Shown: positions 1-5,733 of the stretch, one piece after another
Position numbering within the stretch: the stretch's first letter is position 1
How the letters are laid out: each line of letters opens with the position of its first letter
From: JAGXSE01 sp040757295
GTDB lineage: Bacteria; Bacillota; PH28-bin88
Assembly: GCA_040757295.1 (NCBI GenBank)
Contig: JBFLXH010000082.1
Coordinates: forward strand, 1 to 7,726
DNA length: 7,726 bases
Reading direction: 5' to 3'
Notes under the pieces: generated by a model
Seen by the model: the letters and a program-made list of their open reading frames with translations, nothing else
Database searches by the model: none
What the model was told of the DNA's origin: nothing
Position numbers and translations under genes: made by a program

Positions 1-10
1 CTGTAATCAA

Positions 11-124
11 ATTTTATTCCTTGCCGGGCATTTAATGAGCGAGGCCACTAATTAAAATGTGGCCTGCAAGCGAATTTCATGCCCGGCTTCATTGATTTTA
101 ATATTTTTCCTTTGCCGAGCATTT
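11..124. repeat. Degenerate direct repeat pair with an intervening inverted copy
   Basis: A segment at 11-33 recurs at 101-124 with a few mismatches and one inserted T; both copies contain a T-rich run followed by TTGCCGRGCATTT. Between them, TGCCCGGC at 80-87 is the exact reverse complement of GCCGGGCA at 23-30 and matches the second copy (GCCGAGCA, 114-121) at 7 of 8 positions. An inner hairpin lies inside the left arm pair: GGCCAC (43-48) with GTGGCC (59-64), loop 10. No T-run follows, so it is not a standard terminator. It could be a small mobile-element remnant, the tail of an upstream transcription unit or an RNA leader with two alternative folds. No gene is seen in 1-153. Confidence 0.4.
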
Positions 125-153
125 CCCGCCGCTTTAAAGAAGCGTAGGCTTAA

Positions 154-303
154 GAGCGGGTAGCCATCTGTGATAAATGGGGCGTTGAGGTAAAACAGCG
201 GGAATATGGAGAGAAAGCCCGGTTTCTAATAGGTGTCAGGCTGCGAGACAGCCGCCAGTTTATGGAGGACCTGGCTGATGCCGGGATTTTTTGTAAGTAC
301 TAA
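154..303 (+). pseudogene. Start-less ORF remnant upstream of dinB
   Basis: A 49-codon open frame runs from just after a TAA at 151-153 to a TAA at 301-303. Its peptide has ordinary protein composition (contains WGVEVKQREYGEKARF and later DSRQFMEDLADAGIF), but there is no ATG, GTG or TTG until an ATG at 262, near its end. Upstream in the same frame stops occur at 145 and 151. It ends 26 bp before the dinB remnant. I do not recognise the family. It may be the 3' end of a decayed gene, consistent with the decay of the next gene, or simply a chance frame. Confidence 0.3.
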
Positions 304-329
304 GAGCAAGAGTTTAAGGAGTGACCGCT

Positions 330-982
330 GTGCCCCAAGGGGATATATTGTTATGTGACTTAGACGCCTTTTTTGCCGCAGTGGAACAGCGGGACCGGCC
401 TGAACTGCGGGGTAAACCTTTACAGCTTTGCTGGGGAGCCGGGGGGATGAACTATTCCACTTTGCTCATGGTCAGGATGCCCGGGAACTGGTTTTGGAGC
501 AGGATTTCAAGTCTATCGGCGAAGAGACAACCTTTCCCGAGGATGTGCCCCGGATGGAACAGGTGTACCCCGTAATGAACCTATTGGTCCAGGATGTGGG
601 ATTTAGATTGCGCCAAGCTGGGCAGGGTGCCAGGAAAATTACCGTTAAGCTGCGGCTTGCCAACTTCATCACCCTAACCAGGAGTAAGACCCTGGACCAG
701 GCTGTACAGGCAGATCAAAAGATATACCAAACTGCTGTCGAACTAATCAAGGCAATGAACCCTATCGGTCCGTTCAGGCTCTTGGGGCTGCAGCTGTCCA
801 ATTTGGAGAGTTCTTCATGGCTGTGCCAGCTGAGCTTGTGGGATGACGGAGGGGGGCGAAGGGAAGCGGAACTGCACCGGGTGGTGGACGGGCTGAGAGG
901 GAAATACGGCCGGCCTGTTTTATTCAGGGCCGCCGGGTTAACAGCAGGAAGAGATAGGGCTGGAAGAAAAGCAAAAAGATAA
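330..982 (+). pseudogene. dinB: DNA polymerase IV (Y-family), internally deleted and frameshifted
   Basis: Pol IV performs error-prone translesion synthesis. The GTG at 330 is favoured because AAGGAG (316-321) lies 8 bases upstream; the in-frame GTG at 321 overlaps that site. The first ~31 residues are typical: DLDAFFAAVEQRDRPELRGKPL carries the first metal-binding Asp (residue 10) and the steric-gate Phe region (residues 14-15). Near position 423-436 the homology jumps to the thumb/little-finger part and to another frame: from 428 it reads GSRGDELFHFAHGQDAREL, then FKSIGEETTFPED, then KITVKLRLANFITLTRS and IGPFRLLGLQLSNLE, all typical of the Pol IV C-terminus, ending at 982. About 170 residues (rest of palm, fingers, and the second catalytic Asp-Glu pair) are missing relative to a normal protein of roughly 350-420 residues. 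Neither piece can polymerise DNA. Sir2 follows after 27 bp. Confidence 0.88.
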
Positions 983-1009
983 TTTTCGAGGCTTTCGGGG
1001 GTGCTAGGG

Positions 1010-1774
1010 ATGAATTATCAGGAAAAAATAAAGGAAATGGTCAGGTTGCTGAAAAAGGCATCAAAAACCCTGGCGCTGACTGGGGCCGGGGTGAGTACCG
1101 AAAGTGGCATTCCGGATTACCGCAGCGCAGATAAGGGCTTGTGGCAAAAGCTTGATCCTATGCGCACAGCCAGCGTCACTGCTTTACTCCAGGACCCCGG
1201 GGCTTTCTATAAGAATAATTTGGAAAGATGGGCAGCCTTCCGGCAAGCCGAGCCTAATACGGCCCACAGGGCTATTGCTGCCTTGGAGGATATGGGGCTG
1301 ATCCAGGGTGTTATTACCCAAAATATTGATAGCCTGCACCTTAAAGCAGGTTCCCGCCGGGTTTGGGAAGTCCACGGCCATTTACGGACTTGCCGCTGCA
1401 TGGACTGCCGGGCTCAGTTTCCCTTTGAGCGGTTAGTTGAACAGTATAGCCGCGAAATAAATCCGCCCTTGTGTGAAATCTGTCGTGGCGTTCTCCGCCC
1501 GAACGTGGTGTTATTTGAGGATCCCATGGGTAAAGATTATGCCGCGGCGCTGCAGGCAATGCAGGGCTGCGGGCTGTTGCTGGTTGCCGGCAGCAGCCTC
1601 CAGGTTTACCCGGTAGCGGGCTTACCTGAACTGGCGGCCCAGGTAGTGGTTATCAACCGAGATCCTACTCCATGGGATAACCGGGCCGCTGTGGTGGTGC
1701 ATGAAGCCGCTGGCCGGGTTTTTGCAGACCTCCTGCAAGCTGTAATTGGAGAGAGTCCCCCGGATTCGCTTTAA
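1010..1774 (+). CDS. cobB: Sir2-family NAD-dependent protein deacylase (sirtuin)
   Basis: Sirtuins remove acetyl or other acyl groups from lysines using NAD+, giving nicotinamide and O-acyl-ADP-ribose; the protein has no signal peptide and should be cytoplasmic. The 254-residue length is normal. Seen in order: NAD-binding GAGVSTESGIPDYR (25-38), TQNIDSLH (103-110), catalytic His122 in VHG, zinc Cys pairs C130/C133 and C155/C158 with an extra C128, AGSSLQVYPVAGL in the Rossmann half, and VVINRDPT near the C-terminus. The start ATG is chosen because GGGGGTG (997-1003) sits 6 bases upstream; a GTG at 1001 lies inside that site. The loop usually reading VxFGE is VLFED here (167-171). The Tyr-x-x-Arg pair that marks desuccinylases of the CobB/SIRT5 type is not evident, so deacetylation is the likelier activity. 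It may be co-transcribed with the broken dinB. The symbol is by family only. Confidence 0.93.
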   Translation: MNYQEKIKEMVRLLKKASKTLALTGAGVSTESGIPDYRSADKGLWQKLDPMRTASVTALLQDPGAFYKNNLERWAAFRQAEPNTAHRAIAALEDMGLIQGVITQNIDSLHLKAGSRRVWEVHGHLRTCRCMDCRAQFPFERLVEQYSREINPPLCEICRGVLRPNVVLFEDPMGKDYAAALQAMQGCGLLLVAGSSLQVYPVAGLPELAAQVVVINRDPTPWDNRAAVVVHEAAGRVFADLLQAVIGESPPDSL

Positions 1775-1811
1775 GTTAAGCTGCTAGCCTTTTTTTGCAC
1801 ACCCCTGGTTT

Positions 1812-1840
1812 TTGCCAATATACTATTTACGAAATAAATT
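1812..1840 (+). promoter_or_regulatory. Possible sigma-A-like promoter for the small ferritin-like gene
   Basis: TTGCCA (1812-1817, 5 of 6 matches to TTGACA), a 17-base spacer and TAAATT (1835-1840, 4 of 6 to TATAAT). It lies in the AT-rich gap after sir2 and about 27 bases before the next start. The short gap would also allow read-through from sir2. Confidence 0.35.
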
Positions 1841-1866
1841 TTAGTTTAGCAGTGGGGGTGACGGAA

Positions 1867-2061
1867 TTGATTGGCTACGAACACCTGGTGAAAGCTCTGC
1901 GGTATGAGGAGATGCTGCAGCGCCAGTATTTGAATTTTGCCCGTTCTCCGGATAACAGTCCGGATGTTCAGGCTATGTTTGAGGAACTGGCAGACCATCA
2001 TTTTTCCAAGATCCGGGTCATCCGCCAGAAAGTGCGGCAGCTTACAGGAAAAAAGCATTGA
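1867..2061 (+). CDS. Small ferritin-like helical-hairpin protein (64 aa)
   Basis: The chosen start is TTG at 1867, with GGGGGTGA (1854-1861) 5 bases upstream, the same kind of site as used by sir2; GTG at 1858 is the alternative and adds three residues. The 64 residues form two predicted amphipathic helices. The first has YEHLVKALRYEEMLQRQYLNFA (residues 4-25, E5, E14, E15); the second has DVQAMFEELADHHFSKIRVI (33-52, E39, E40, H44, H45), joined by a short Pro/Asp turn. This resembles the first helix pair of rubrerythrin/ferritin-like domains, but is only half a four-helix bundle, so metal binding would need dimerisation and is not shown. No transmembrane segment, signal peptide or encapsulin neighbour is seen. 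A strong terminator follows. A helical spore-coat (CotF-like) protein is another possibility. The specific function is unknown. Confidence 0.7.
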   Translation: MIGYEHLVKALRYEEMLQRQYLNFARSPDNSPDVQAMFEELADHHFSKIRVIRQKVRQLTGKKH

Positions 2062-2078
2062 AGCAACCTATACTATTA

Positions 2079-2095
2079 GCCCGTCGGTGATGGGC
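2079..2095 (+). other. Short hairpin before the terminator
   Basis: GCCCGTC (2079-2085) pairs with GATGGGC (2089-2095), including one G-T pair, around a 3-base loop. It lies 9 bases upstream of the main terminator stem and has no T-run of its own. It may stabilise the 3' end of the transcript or help termination; no other role is visible. Confidence 0.3.
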
Positions 2096-2099
2096 CAGC

Positions 2100-2132
2100 A
2101 AAAAGGGCGGTCTTTCCCGCCCTCTCGTTTTT
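2100..2132. terminator. Bidirectional rho-independent terminator between convergent genes
   Basis: AGGGCGG (2104-2110) and CCGCCCT (2117-2123) form a 7-bp GC-rich stem with loop TCTTTC. On the + strand it is followed by CTCG and five T (2128-2132). On the - strand the A-run 2100-2104 gives T5 directly after the stem. It can therefore end both the ferritin-like gene and the convergent CAP gene, whose stop lies at 2158-2160. Confidence 0.85.
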
Positions 2133-2157
2133 ATTATGGTTTTTAGCTTACAAAGGG

Positions 2158-2748
2158 TTAATAGCCCACAAACATTTGAGTGACTATTACCCCGCCCCGG
2201 GGTGTTTTTACAATGCCGATCCCGATTTCTGAATAGTTCTTACCCAGGATTTTAGACCTGTGACCGCTGCTGGCCATTAAGCTGTAATGAGCCCCTGAAA
2301 GGGTAGAGTGTTTAGCCAGGTTTTCTGCCGCATAGCGAAATTTTATCCCTTCCCTGCGCATCATATCATAGGCAGAACCATATGCAGGGGAGTAGTGGGC
2401 AAAATAATTGTTGTCAAGTAAATCCTGGCTTTTCATCCTGGCTAACTTGGTAAGGGTCAAGTTGACTTTAAACGGGGGCAGGCCTCTTTCAGCCCGTTCC
2501 TGGTTAACCATTTCCACCATTTTGGCCTCCTGGGCAGTTAGGACAATTTCTGTCCCTGCGGCAGGTGGTTGAGTAGGCGCCGGTGAGAGTGAGGGGGATG
2601 GTGCCAAAGCGGTGTTAAATTGGGCGAACCATTCAGGCTGGGGCCAGCGTGGAATACTGTTGGCAGAAGCAGGCAGGTTTCCAGCGAACAAAAGGAGCGC
2701 GGAAATAACGAGAAGGCAGGTGATAGGGAACTTTAACCGGTGCAACAT
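2158..2748 (-). CDS. Secreted CAP-domain (SCP-like, YkwD-type) protein
   Basis: The 196-residue protein starts at ATG 2748; AGGAGGAG (2760-2753) lies directly upstream, so a longer in-frame extension to 2838 is rejected. Residues 1-29 form a signal peptide (LHRLK, hydrophobic CLLVISALLLFAG, then PASA as cleavage site). A Pro/Ser/Thr-rich spacer follows (about 49-66), then a CAP domain from ~72 to the end. The domain keeps MVNQERAERGLPPF (80-93), YFAHYSP with H118, the AAEN block with E142 (usually GEN), SSGHRSKIL with H163, SEIGIG with E174, and the C-terminal TQMFVGY; H118, E142, H163 and E174 could form the usual cavity tetrad. Bacterial YkwD-like proteins are extracellular or spore/wall associated and their biochemical role is largely unknown. 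The gene has its own promoter and a shared terminator, so it is probably monocistronic. Confidence 0.92.
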   Translation of the reverse strand: MLHRLKFPITCLLVISALLLFAGNLPASANSIPRWPQPEWFAQFNTALAPSPSLSPAPTQPPAAGTEIVLTAQEAKMVEMVNQERAERGLPPFKVNLTLTKLARMKSQDLLDNNYFAHYSPAYGSAYDMMRREGIKFRYAAENLAKHSTLSGAHYSLMASSGHRSKILGKNYSEIGIGIVKTPRGGVIVTQMFVGY

Positions 2749-2781
2749 GCAACTCCTCCTTTTTTGGGGGTTGTTTGTTTC

Positions 2782-2810
2782 CTTATAGTAAGAATAACAG
2801 CTTGTACCAA
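2782..2810 (-). promoter_or_regulatory. Sigma-A-like promoter of the CAP gene
   Basis: Read on the - strand: TTGGTA (2810-2805), a 17-base spacer and TATAAG (2787-2782). The -10 matches 5 of 6 and the -35 matches 4 of 6. Transcription would start near 2775, about 27 bases before the ATG, leaving the ribosome site within the leader. The terminator just upstream isolates this promoter from the preceding gene. Confidence 0.55.
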
Positions 2811-2848
2811 CAATGGCAAAGTCATAATAAGGGGCCAAATGACCATTT

Positions 2849-2888
2849 AAAAAAAATACCGGCGGAATCTGGGAACATGTTCCGCCGG
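2849..2888 (-). terminator. Rho-independent terminator of the propeller/coiled-coil gene
   Basis: On the - strand CCGGCGGAA (2888-2880) pairs with TTCCGCCGG (2867-2859) in a 9-bp stem with a 12-base loop, followed after TA by eight T (A-run at 2849-2856 on the + strand). It lies 26 bases after the stop codon. The 3' part of the region contains a 12-base palindrome GGAACATGTTCC (2872-2883) that overlaps the stem arm. Confidence 0.9.
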
Positions 2889-2913
2889 GTATAGAAAACT
2901 ATATACATCCCTA

Positions 2914-4704
2914 TTACTGGATAGACCGGGTTATTCTTTCCAATAGACCTGGTTTTCGCTCGTTAATTTTCCTTTGAGCTTCCTGGAGCAAGCTCTCAGT
3001 TTCTTTCAGCCGTTTATCGGCTTCCTGCAGCTGCCTTGTTTTATCTGTTAGCTGCCGCAGAGCTTCCATGGCTTCCTGCTCTTTTGTCTGCAGGCGCTGT
3101 TTCAGCTGCAGGATTTCCCCGTCTTTCTCTTTTAACTGAAGAGACGTCACTCGGATTTCATCCCTTGTTAGTTTTAATTCTTCCTTATAGCTGTCAATTT
3201 GGGTGGTACTTTTTTGCAGCTGAGATGCCATCTGGGCGTACTCTTGTTTTAGCTGTTTCAGGTTGGATTCCATGGTTTTGTATTGTTCTCCCTGGCTGTA
3301 GGACTGCTGAGCAAGTATCCTGGCTCTGGCTTCCTGTTGCCTTGCCAGGTTGTTTGCGGCTATTAACTCCTTGTTCTTTTCACTTAACTCCTGTTCCAGT
3401 TGTTGGTTGGCAAGGCGCAAGTCTTCAACTTGCTTGATTAGGCGTTGGAAGTAATCGTTATGCTGCTGGATAAAATAGCTAAGATCTCCCTCTTTTTCGA
3501 TTTCCCGTTTTTTTTCTTCTGGCGTTTCTTTTGCTTGTTCCCCACTATTAGCTTCCGAAAATGGAGGCTCCTCAGGCTGAATAGGTTGGTCTATTTCTGC
3601 TGGCTCCGCAGGTGGCCCGGCAAGTAAGAAGTCCGGTGGCGAAAGAAACAGGGCGGGGGATAAGATACTCCCCGGCATGTCGCCCAGGGCAAAGGCATTA
3701 AACCCTTTGGGCTCCCCGCTTGCGCTGCCAGAGATAAAGCGAAGGACTGCGGCGTTTTGTATTCCTGGGAAAGAAGAGGAACAGTCCCAGGTCACGCCAT
3801 TATCGTGGGAAAGACACCCATAGATTTGTTTGCCTTGCTGCCAGGCAGCCAGAAGGAGATCCCCTTGGGCCATTAAAATAGGGGGCAGGTAATTCTCAGC
3901 CCAGGTGGTAAGGCATTGCTCCGGCTGCCATCCCCCGGAAGGCCACCCGCCCGGCTGCTTTCTCCTGTATTTCAGCTCCTTGGTTTTCCCCTCAACCCAC
4001 AGGATATGTAGTATGTCATTTTGGTCAATTACCAATGAAGAACCCATATCTGAACGCCAGTTGGATGATAATTGGATAGATTTGATAGTATTCTGCCTTA
4101 AAGCCAGGCATTCCTGGTAATATAGGCGGGCAGCGCCGGATTCCATATCCGGAAATAGGCAGTGGACCAGGTGTTTGCTGTCCATTCCTATTTGCCATTG
4201 CTCCAGCATGGAAATGCTGTTTATCAAGGGGGAAATTGGCAGAGAGCCCAAATCTAACCATTGCTCCTTCTCAAACCTATAAAGCTTGAGACATGCTGTT
4301 TCTTTAGGCTCTCCTAATATGGCTGCAATCAATTCTAGTCCGCCCCGGTATTTGCGCAGATACAGAGGCTTCCGGTGGCCAGTCGGACTAAAAGCTGCAA
4401 TTGGAGCTTTGCTCCAAGTGGGATGCTTTTTATTAAGGTGCCATAAAAGGCCATCATTATCATTGAACACCACATGCATTTGGCCGCTTTGATCCTGAGC
4501 AGCCCACCAGAAGTCTACCTTATCCCCAGCCAGTAGTTCTTCTTTGGTCCATTCCCCGCCTGCCGTTTTGGCGTAGCGGCAGGCTAAACGCTCCTGGTAA
4601 TCCAAAAAAAAGAACCAGCATCCCAGATCAGGAATGTGCAACAAAGTATCTCTTCGGTGGTTGGTGGTTACTTTGGTTTCCAACGGGTATGTATCACTGC
4701 TCAT
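2914..4704 (-). CDS. Asp-box beta-propeller and coiled-coil protein (596 aa)
   Basis: I recognise the architecture but not a named family. The ATG at 4704 is preceded by a strong AGGAGGGAGG. There is no signal peptide or membrane segment, so the product stays in the cell where it is made (the mother cell, if sporulation-linked). Residues ~20-350 contain about six repeats of a strand pattern spaced about 47-55 residues: anchors at CWFFFL (29), MHVVFN (76), LELIAAIL (123), LVHCLF (179), LHILWV (232) and LLLAAW (283). The last leads into SHDNGVTW (299-306), a canonical Asp-box of BNR/sialidase-type propellers. No catalytic sialidase residues can be assigned, so binding is likelier than hydrolysis. 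Residues ~362-405 are a Pro/Glu-rich linker; ~405-583 are a heptad-rich Gln/Lys/Glu/Leu coiled coil, ending in a basic tail. The gene is divergent from the cysteine-rich gene. A structural or scaffold role at the spore surface is inference. Confidence 0.8.
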   Translation of the reverse strand: MSSDTYPLETKVTTNHRRDTLLHIPDLGCWFFFLDYQERLACRYAKTAGGEWTKEELLAGDKVDFWWAAQDQSGQMHVVFNDNDGLLWHLNKKHPTWSKAPIAAFSPTGHRKPLYLRKYRGGLELIAAILGEPKETACLKLYRFEKEQWLDLGSLPISPLINSISMLEQWQIGMDSKHLVHCLFPDMESGAARLYYQECLALRQNTIKSIQLSSNWRSDMGSSLVIDQNDILHILWVEGKTKELKYRRKQPGGWPSGGWQPEQCLTTWAENYLPPILMAQGDLLLAAWQQGKQIYGCLSHDNGVTWDCSSSFPGIQNAAVLRFISGSASGEPKGFNAFALGDMPGSILSPALFLSPPDFLLAGPPAEPAEIDQPIQPEEPPFSEANSGEQAKETPEEKKREIEKEGDLSYFIQQHNDYFQRLIKQVEDLRLANQQLEQELSEKNKELIAANNLARQQEARARILAQQSYSQGEQYKTMESNLKQLKQEYAQMASQLQKSTTQIDSYKEELKLTRDEIRVTSLQLKEKDGEILQLKQRLQTKEQEAMEALRQLTDKTRQLQEADKRLKETESLLQEAQRKINERKPGLLERITRSIQ

Positions 4705-4737
4705 TGTCCTCCCTCCTGACCCTTATTATTCTTCCTT

Positions 4738-4766
4738 AAAATATATGCTTTGACCAAAAAAAGGAT
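4738..4766 (-). promoter_or_regulatory. Weak sigma-K/E-like promoter of the propeller gene
   Basis: On the - strand ATC (4766-4764), a 16-base spacer (4763-4748) and CATATATTT (4747-4739). The -10 fits CATAnnnT; the -35 triplet has T where the other two boxes in this window have C. Transcription would start near 4732, leaving a leader of about 27 bases that includes the ribosome site. The region is AT-rich, so a chance match is possible. Confidence 0.3.
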
Positions 4767-4812
4767 GAAAAAACTTTGTATTGGAAAAGCAAAAAACCAT
4801 AAGCGGCTACAC

Positions 4813-4840
4813 ACCAATTCCAGCCACTTTACATATGATG
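4813..4840 (+). promoter_or_regulatory. Sigma-K-like promoter of the cysteine-rich gene
   Basis: ACC (4813-4815), a spacer of exactly 16 bases and CATATGATG (4832-4840), close to the B. subtilis sigma-K pattern (AC at -35, 16-17 bases, CATAnnnTA); only the final A is a G. Predicted start near 4846, giving a leader of about 68 bases. The same ACC-N16-CATA layout precedes the glycosyltransferase gene. Confidence 0.4.
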
Positions 4841-4913
4841 TGGGTAGCACCGGGCATTAGTTGCCAAAAGGAAAGGTGTTAGATCACTTTTGAAAGGAGT
4901 GCATAAAACTCTT

Positions 4914-5546
4914 ATGGGTGAAGTCAAAAGAACAAGCAAGACCAGGCAAAATGAAATCCAGCCGGGCCCGTGTGATCCTGTCTATGGTTGTCCGCCTCCG
5001 ACGGAAATCGTCTGTGTCAAGGTTGACAAGGTGTATGAGGAGTGCAAGCTGACCAGGGTAAACGAACCGGTAACCGACCTGTCCGGTATTGCAGTAGGCC
5101 CCATCACCGATGTTGAATGTGTCTCTGCCGAAGTGGTAGAGGATCCCCCGTACTTCCAAACAACCTGTACGATTCTGCCTGGCAGAAGGGTAAGGGTAGT
5201 ATTCTTCTGGCGCTATACCTTCAGGTTTACCGATTCCATTGGGACCAAAACCTTTACCAGCGATCCCATCATGGAAGAGTTTACAGTAATTCTGTCCCGG
5301 GCAGGAGAACGCGGGCTGCAGCCCCAGTGTGAAGTTTTCTTGGAGTGCTTGGACTGCTTCCTGATCGATACCACTACTGTAAGGTGCTGCATCGGCAAAC
5401 TAGTCTTGTTTAAACTGTTTGCCCATGTTCAGCTCCTGATCCCCGCTTACGGCTTTTGCCCGGAACCGGAAGAATGCGTTGTTGCCGAAGAATGCCCGCC
5501 TTTTGTTCCGGTTTGGCCTCCTTACCCGCCGCAAATTATCGACTAA
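4914..5546 (+). CDS. Cysteine-rich protein, probable spore-surface component (210 aa)
   Basis: I do not recognise a named gene. The ATG at 4914 is chosen because AAAGGAG (4893-4899) lies upstream; the 14-base gap is longer than usual, and the in-frame TTG at 4890 and GTG at 4899 overlap or precede the site and lack one of their own. The protein has 14 cysteines, including a CC pair, spread through the whole length. It opens with a polar tail and CDPVYGCPPP, then a beta-rich body: IVCVKVDKVYEECK, a central hydrophobic strand VRVVFFWRYTFRFTDS, CEVFLECLDCFLID, and a Pro/aromatic tail (PPFVPVWPPYPPQIID). No signal peptide or membrane helix is seen. The C-V-K-V-D-K-V-Y-x-x-C opening resembles cysteine-rich, SPOCS/DUF3794-like proteins of spore formers, from memory only. 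Disulfide cross-linking in a coat or exosporium layer would fit the cysteines. It has its own promoter and terminator. Confidence 0.72.
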   Translation: MGEVKRTSKTRQNEIQPGPCDPVYGCPPPTEIVCVKVDKVYEECKLTRVNEPVTDLSGIAVGPITDVECVSAEVVEDPPYFQTTCTILPGRRVRVVFFWRYTFRFTDSIGTKTFTSDPIMEEFTVILSRAGERGLQPQCEVFLECLDCFLIDTTTVRCCIGKLVLFKLFAHVQLLIPAYGFCPEPEECVVAEECPPFVPVWPPYPPQIID

Positions 5547-5562
5547 GTTGCCTTTGGTTTGC

Positions 5563-5594
5563 ACCAGCATCCTGGATGCTGGTTTCTTTTTTTT
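5563..5594 (+). terminator. Rho-independent terminator after the cysteine-rich gene
   Basis: ACCAGCATC (5563-5571) pairs perfectly with GATGCTGGT (5575-5583) in a 9-bp stem with a 3-base loop, followed by a T-run to 5594 broken by one C. It starts 17 bases after the stop codon. The cysteine-rich gene is therefore a single-gene transcript and the glycosyltransferase gene needs its own promoter. Confidence 0.93.
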
Positions 5595-5614
5595 GCGGGA
5601 AAAGGAGGCCTCTC

Positions 5615-5643
5615 TTTACAATATATTACCTGTGGGATTAAAT
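5615..5643 (+). promoter_or_regulatory. Possible sigma-A-like promoter upstream of the glycosyltransferase
   Basis: TTTACA (5615-5620, 5 of 6), a 17-base spacer and TTAAAT (5638-5643, 4 of 6). It would give a leader of about 85 bases before the glycosyltransferase start. It is an alternative, or an addition, to the sigma-K-like box at 5686-5713. Confidence 0.35.
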
Positions 5644-5685
5644 TGTTCCTCAAAAACCAAAAAAATCCAAAGTAAAGTTTCGAGT

Positions 5686-5713
5686 ACCTGTGGTCGACGT
5701 TCCTCATAGTATA
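5686..5713 (+). promoter_or_regulatory. Sigma-K-like promoter of the glycosyltransferase operon
   Basis: ACC (5686-5688), exactly 16 bases, then CATAGTATA (5705-5713), which matches CATAnnnTA in full. Transcription would begin near 5719-5721, at the ribosome site AGAGGAAGG (5717-5725), so the leader would be very short (about 13-15 bases). That tight fit is the main reason for doubt. Confidence 0.42.
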
Positions 5714-5733
5714 GTGAGAGGAAGGTGTTACCC

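Noticed and set aside
2749..2838. 30-residue N-terminal extension of the CAP protein
   Set aside because: It overlaps the promoter, and the strong AGGAGGAG and the signal peptide both point to the ATG at 2748.
2872..2883. LexA/DinR box (GAAC...GTTC)
   Set aside because: The half-sites are separated by only two bases (GAACATGTTC) instead of four, and it lies after a gene inside a terminator, not before one.
3036..3437. 133-codon + strand frame opposite the coiled-coil region
   Set aside because: Antisense shadow of the Gln/Leu/Lys-rich coiled coil; no ribosome site and no protein-like pattern.
4890..4913. Longer N-terminus (TTG 4890 or GTG 4899) for the cysteine-rich protein
   Set aside because: Both overlap or precede the only good ribosome site (4893-4899).
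4884..5159. 91-codon - strand frame opposite the cysteine-rich gene
   Set aside because: No ribosome site; the opposite frame has the terminator, promoter and protein features.
5602..5609. Strong AAAGGAGG site with no gene
   Set aside because: No start codon at a usable distance downstream; likely chance next to the terminator.
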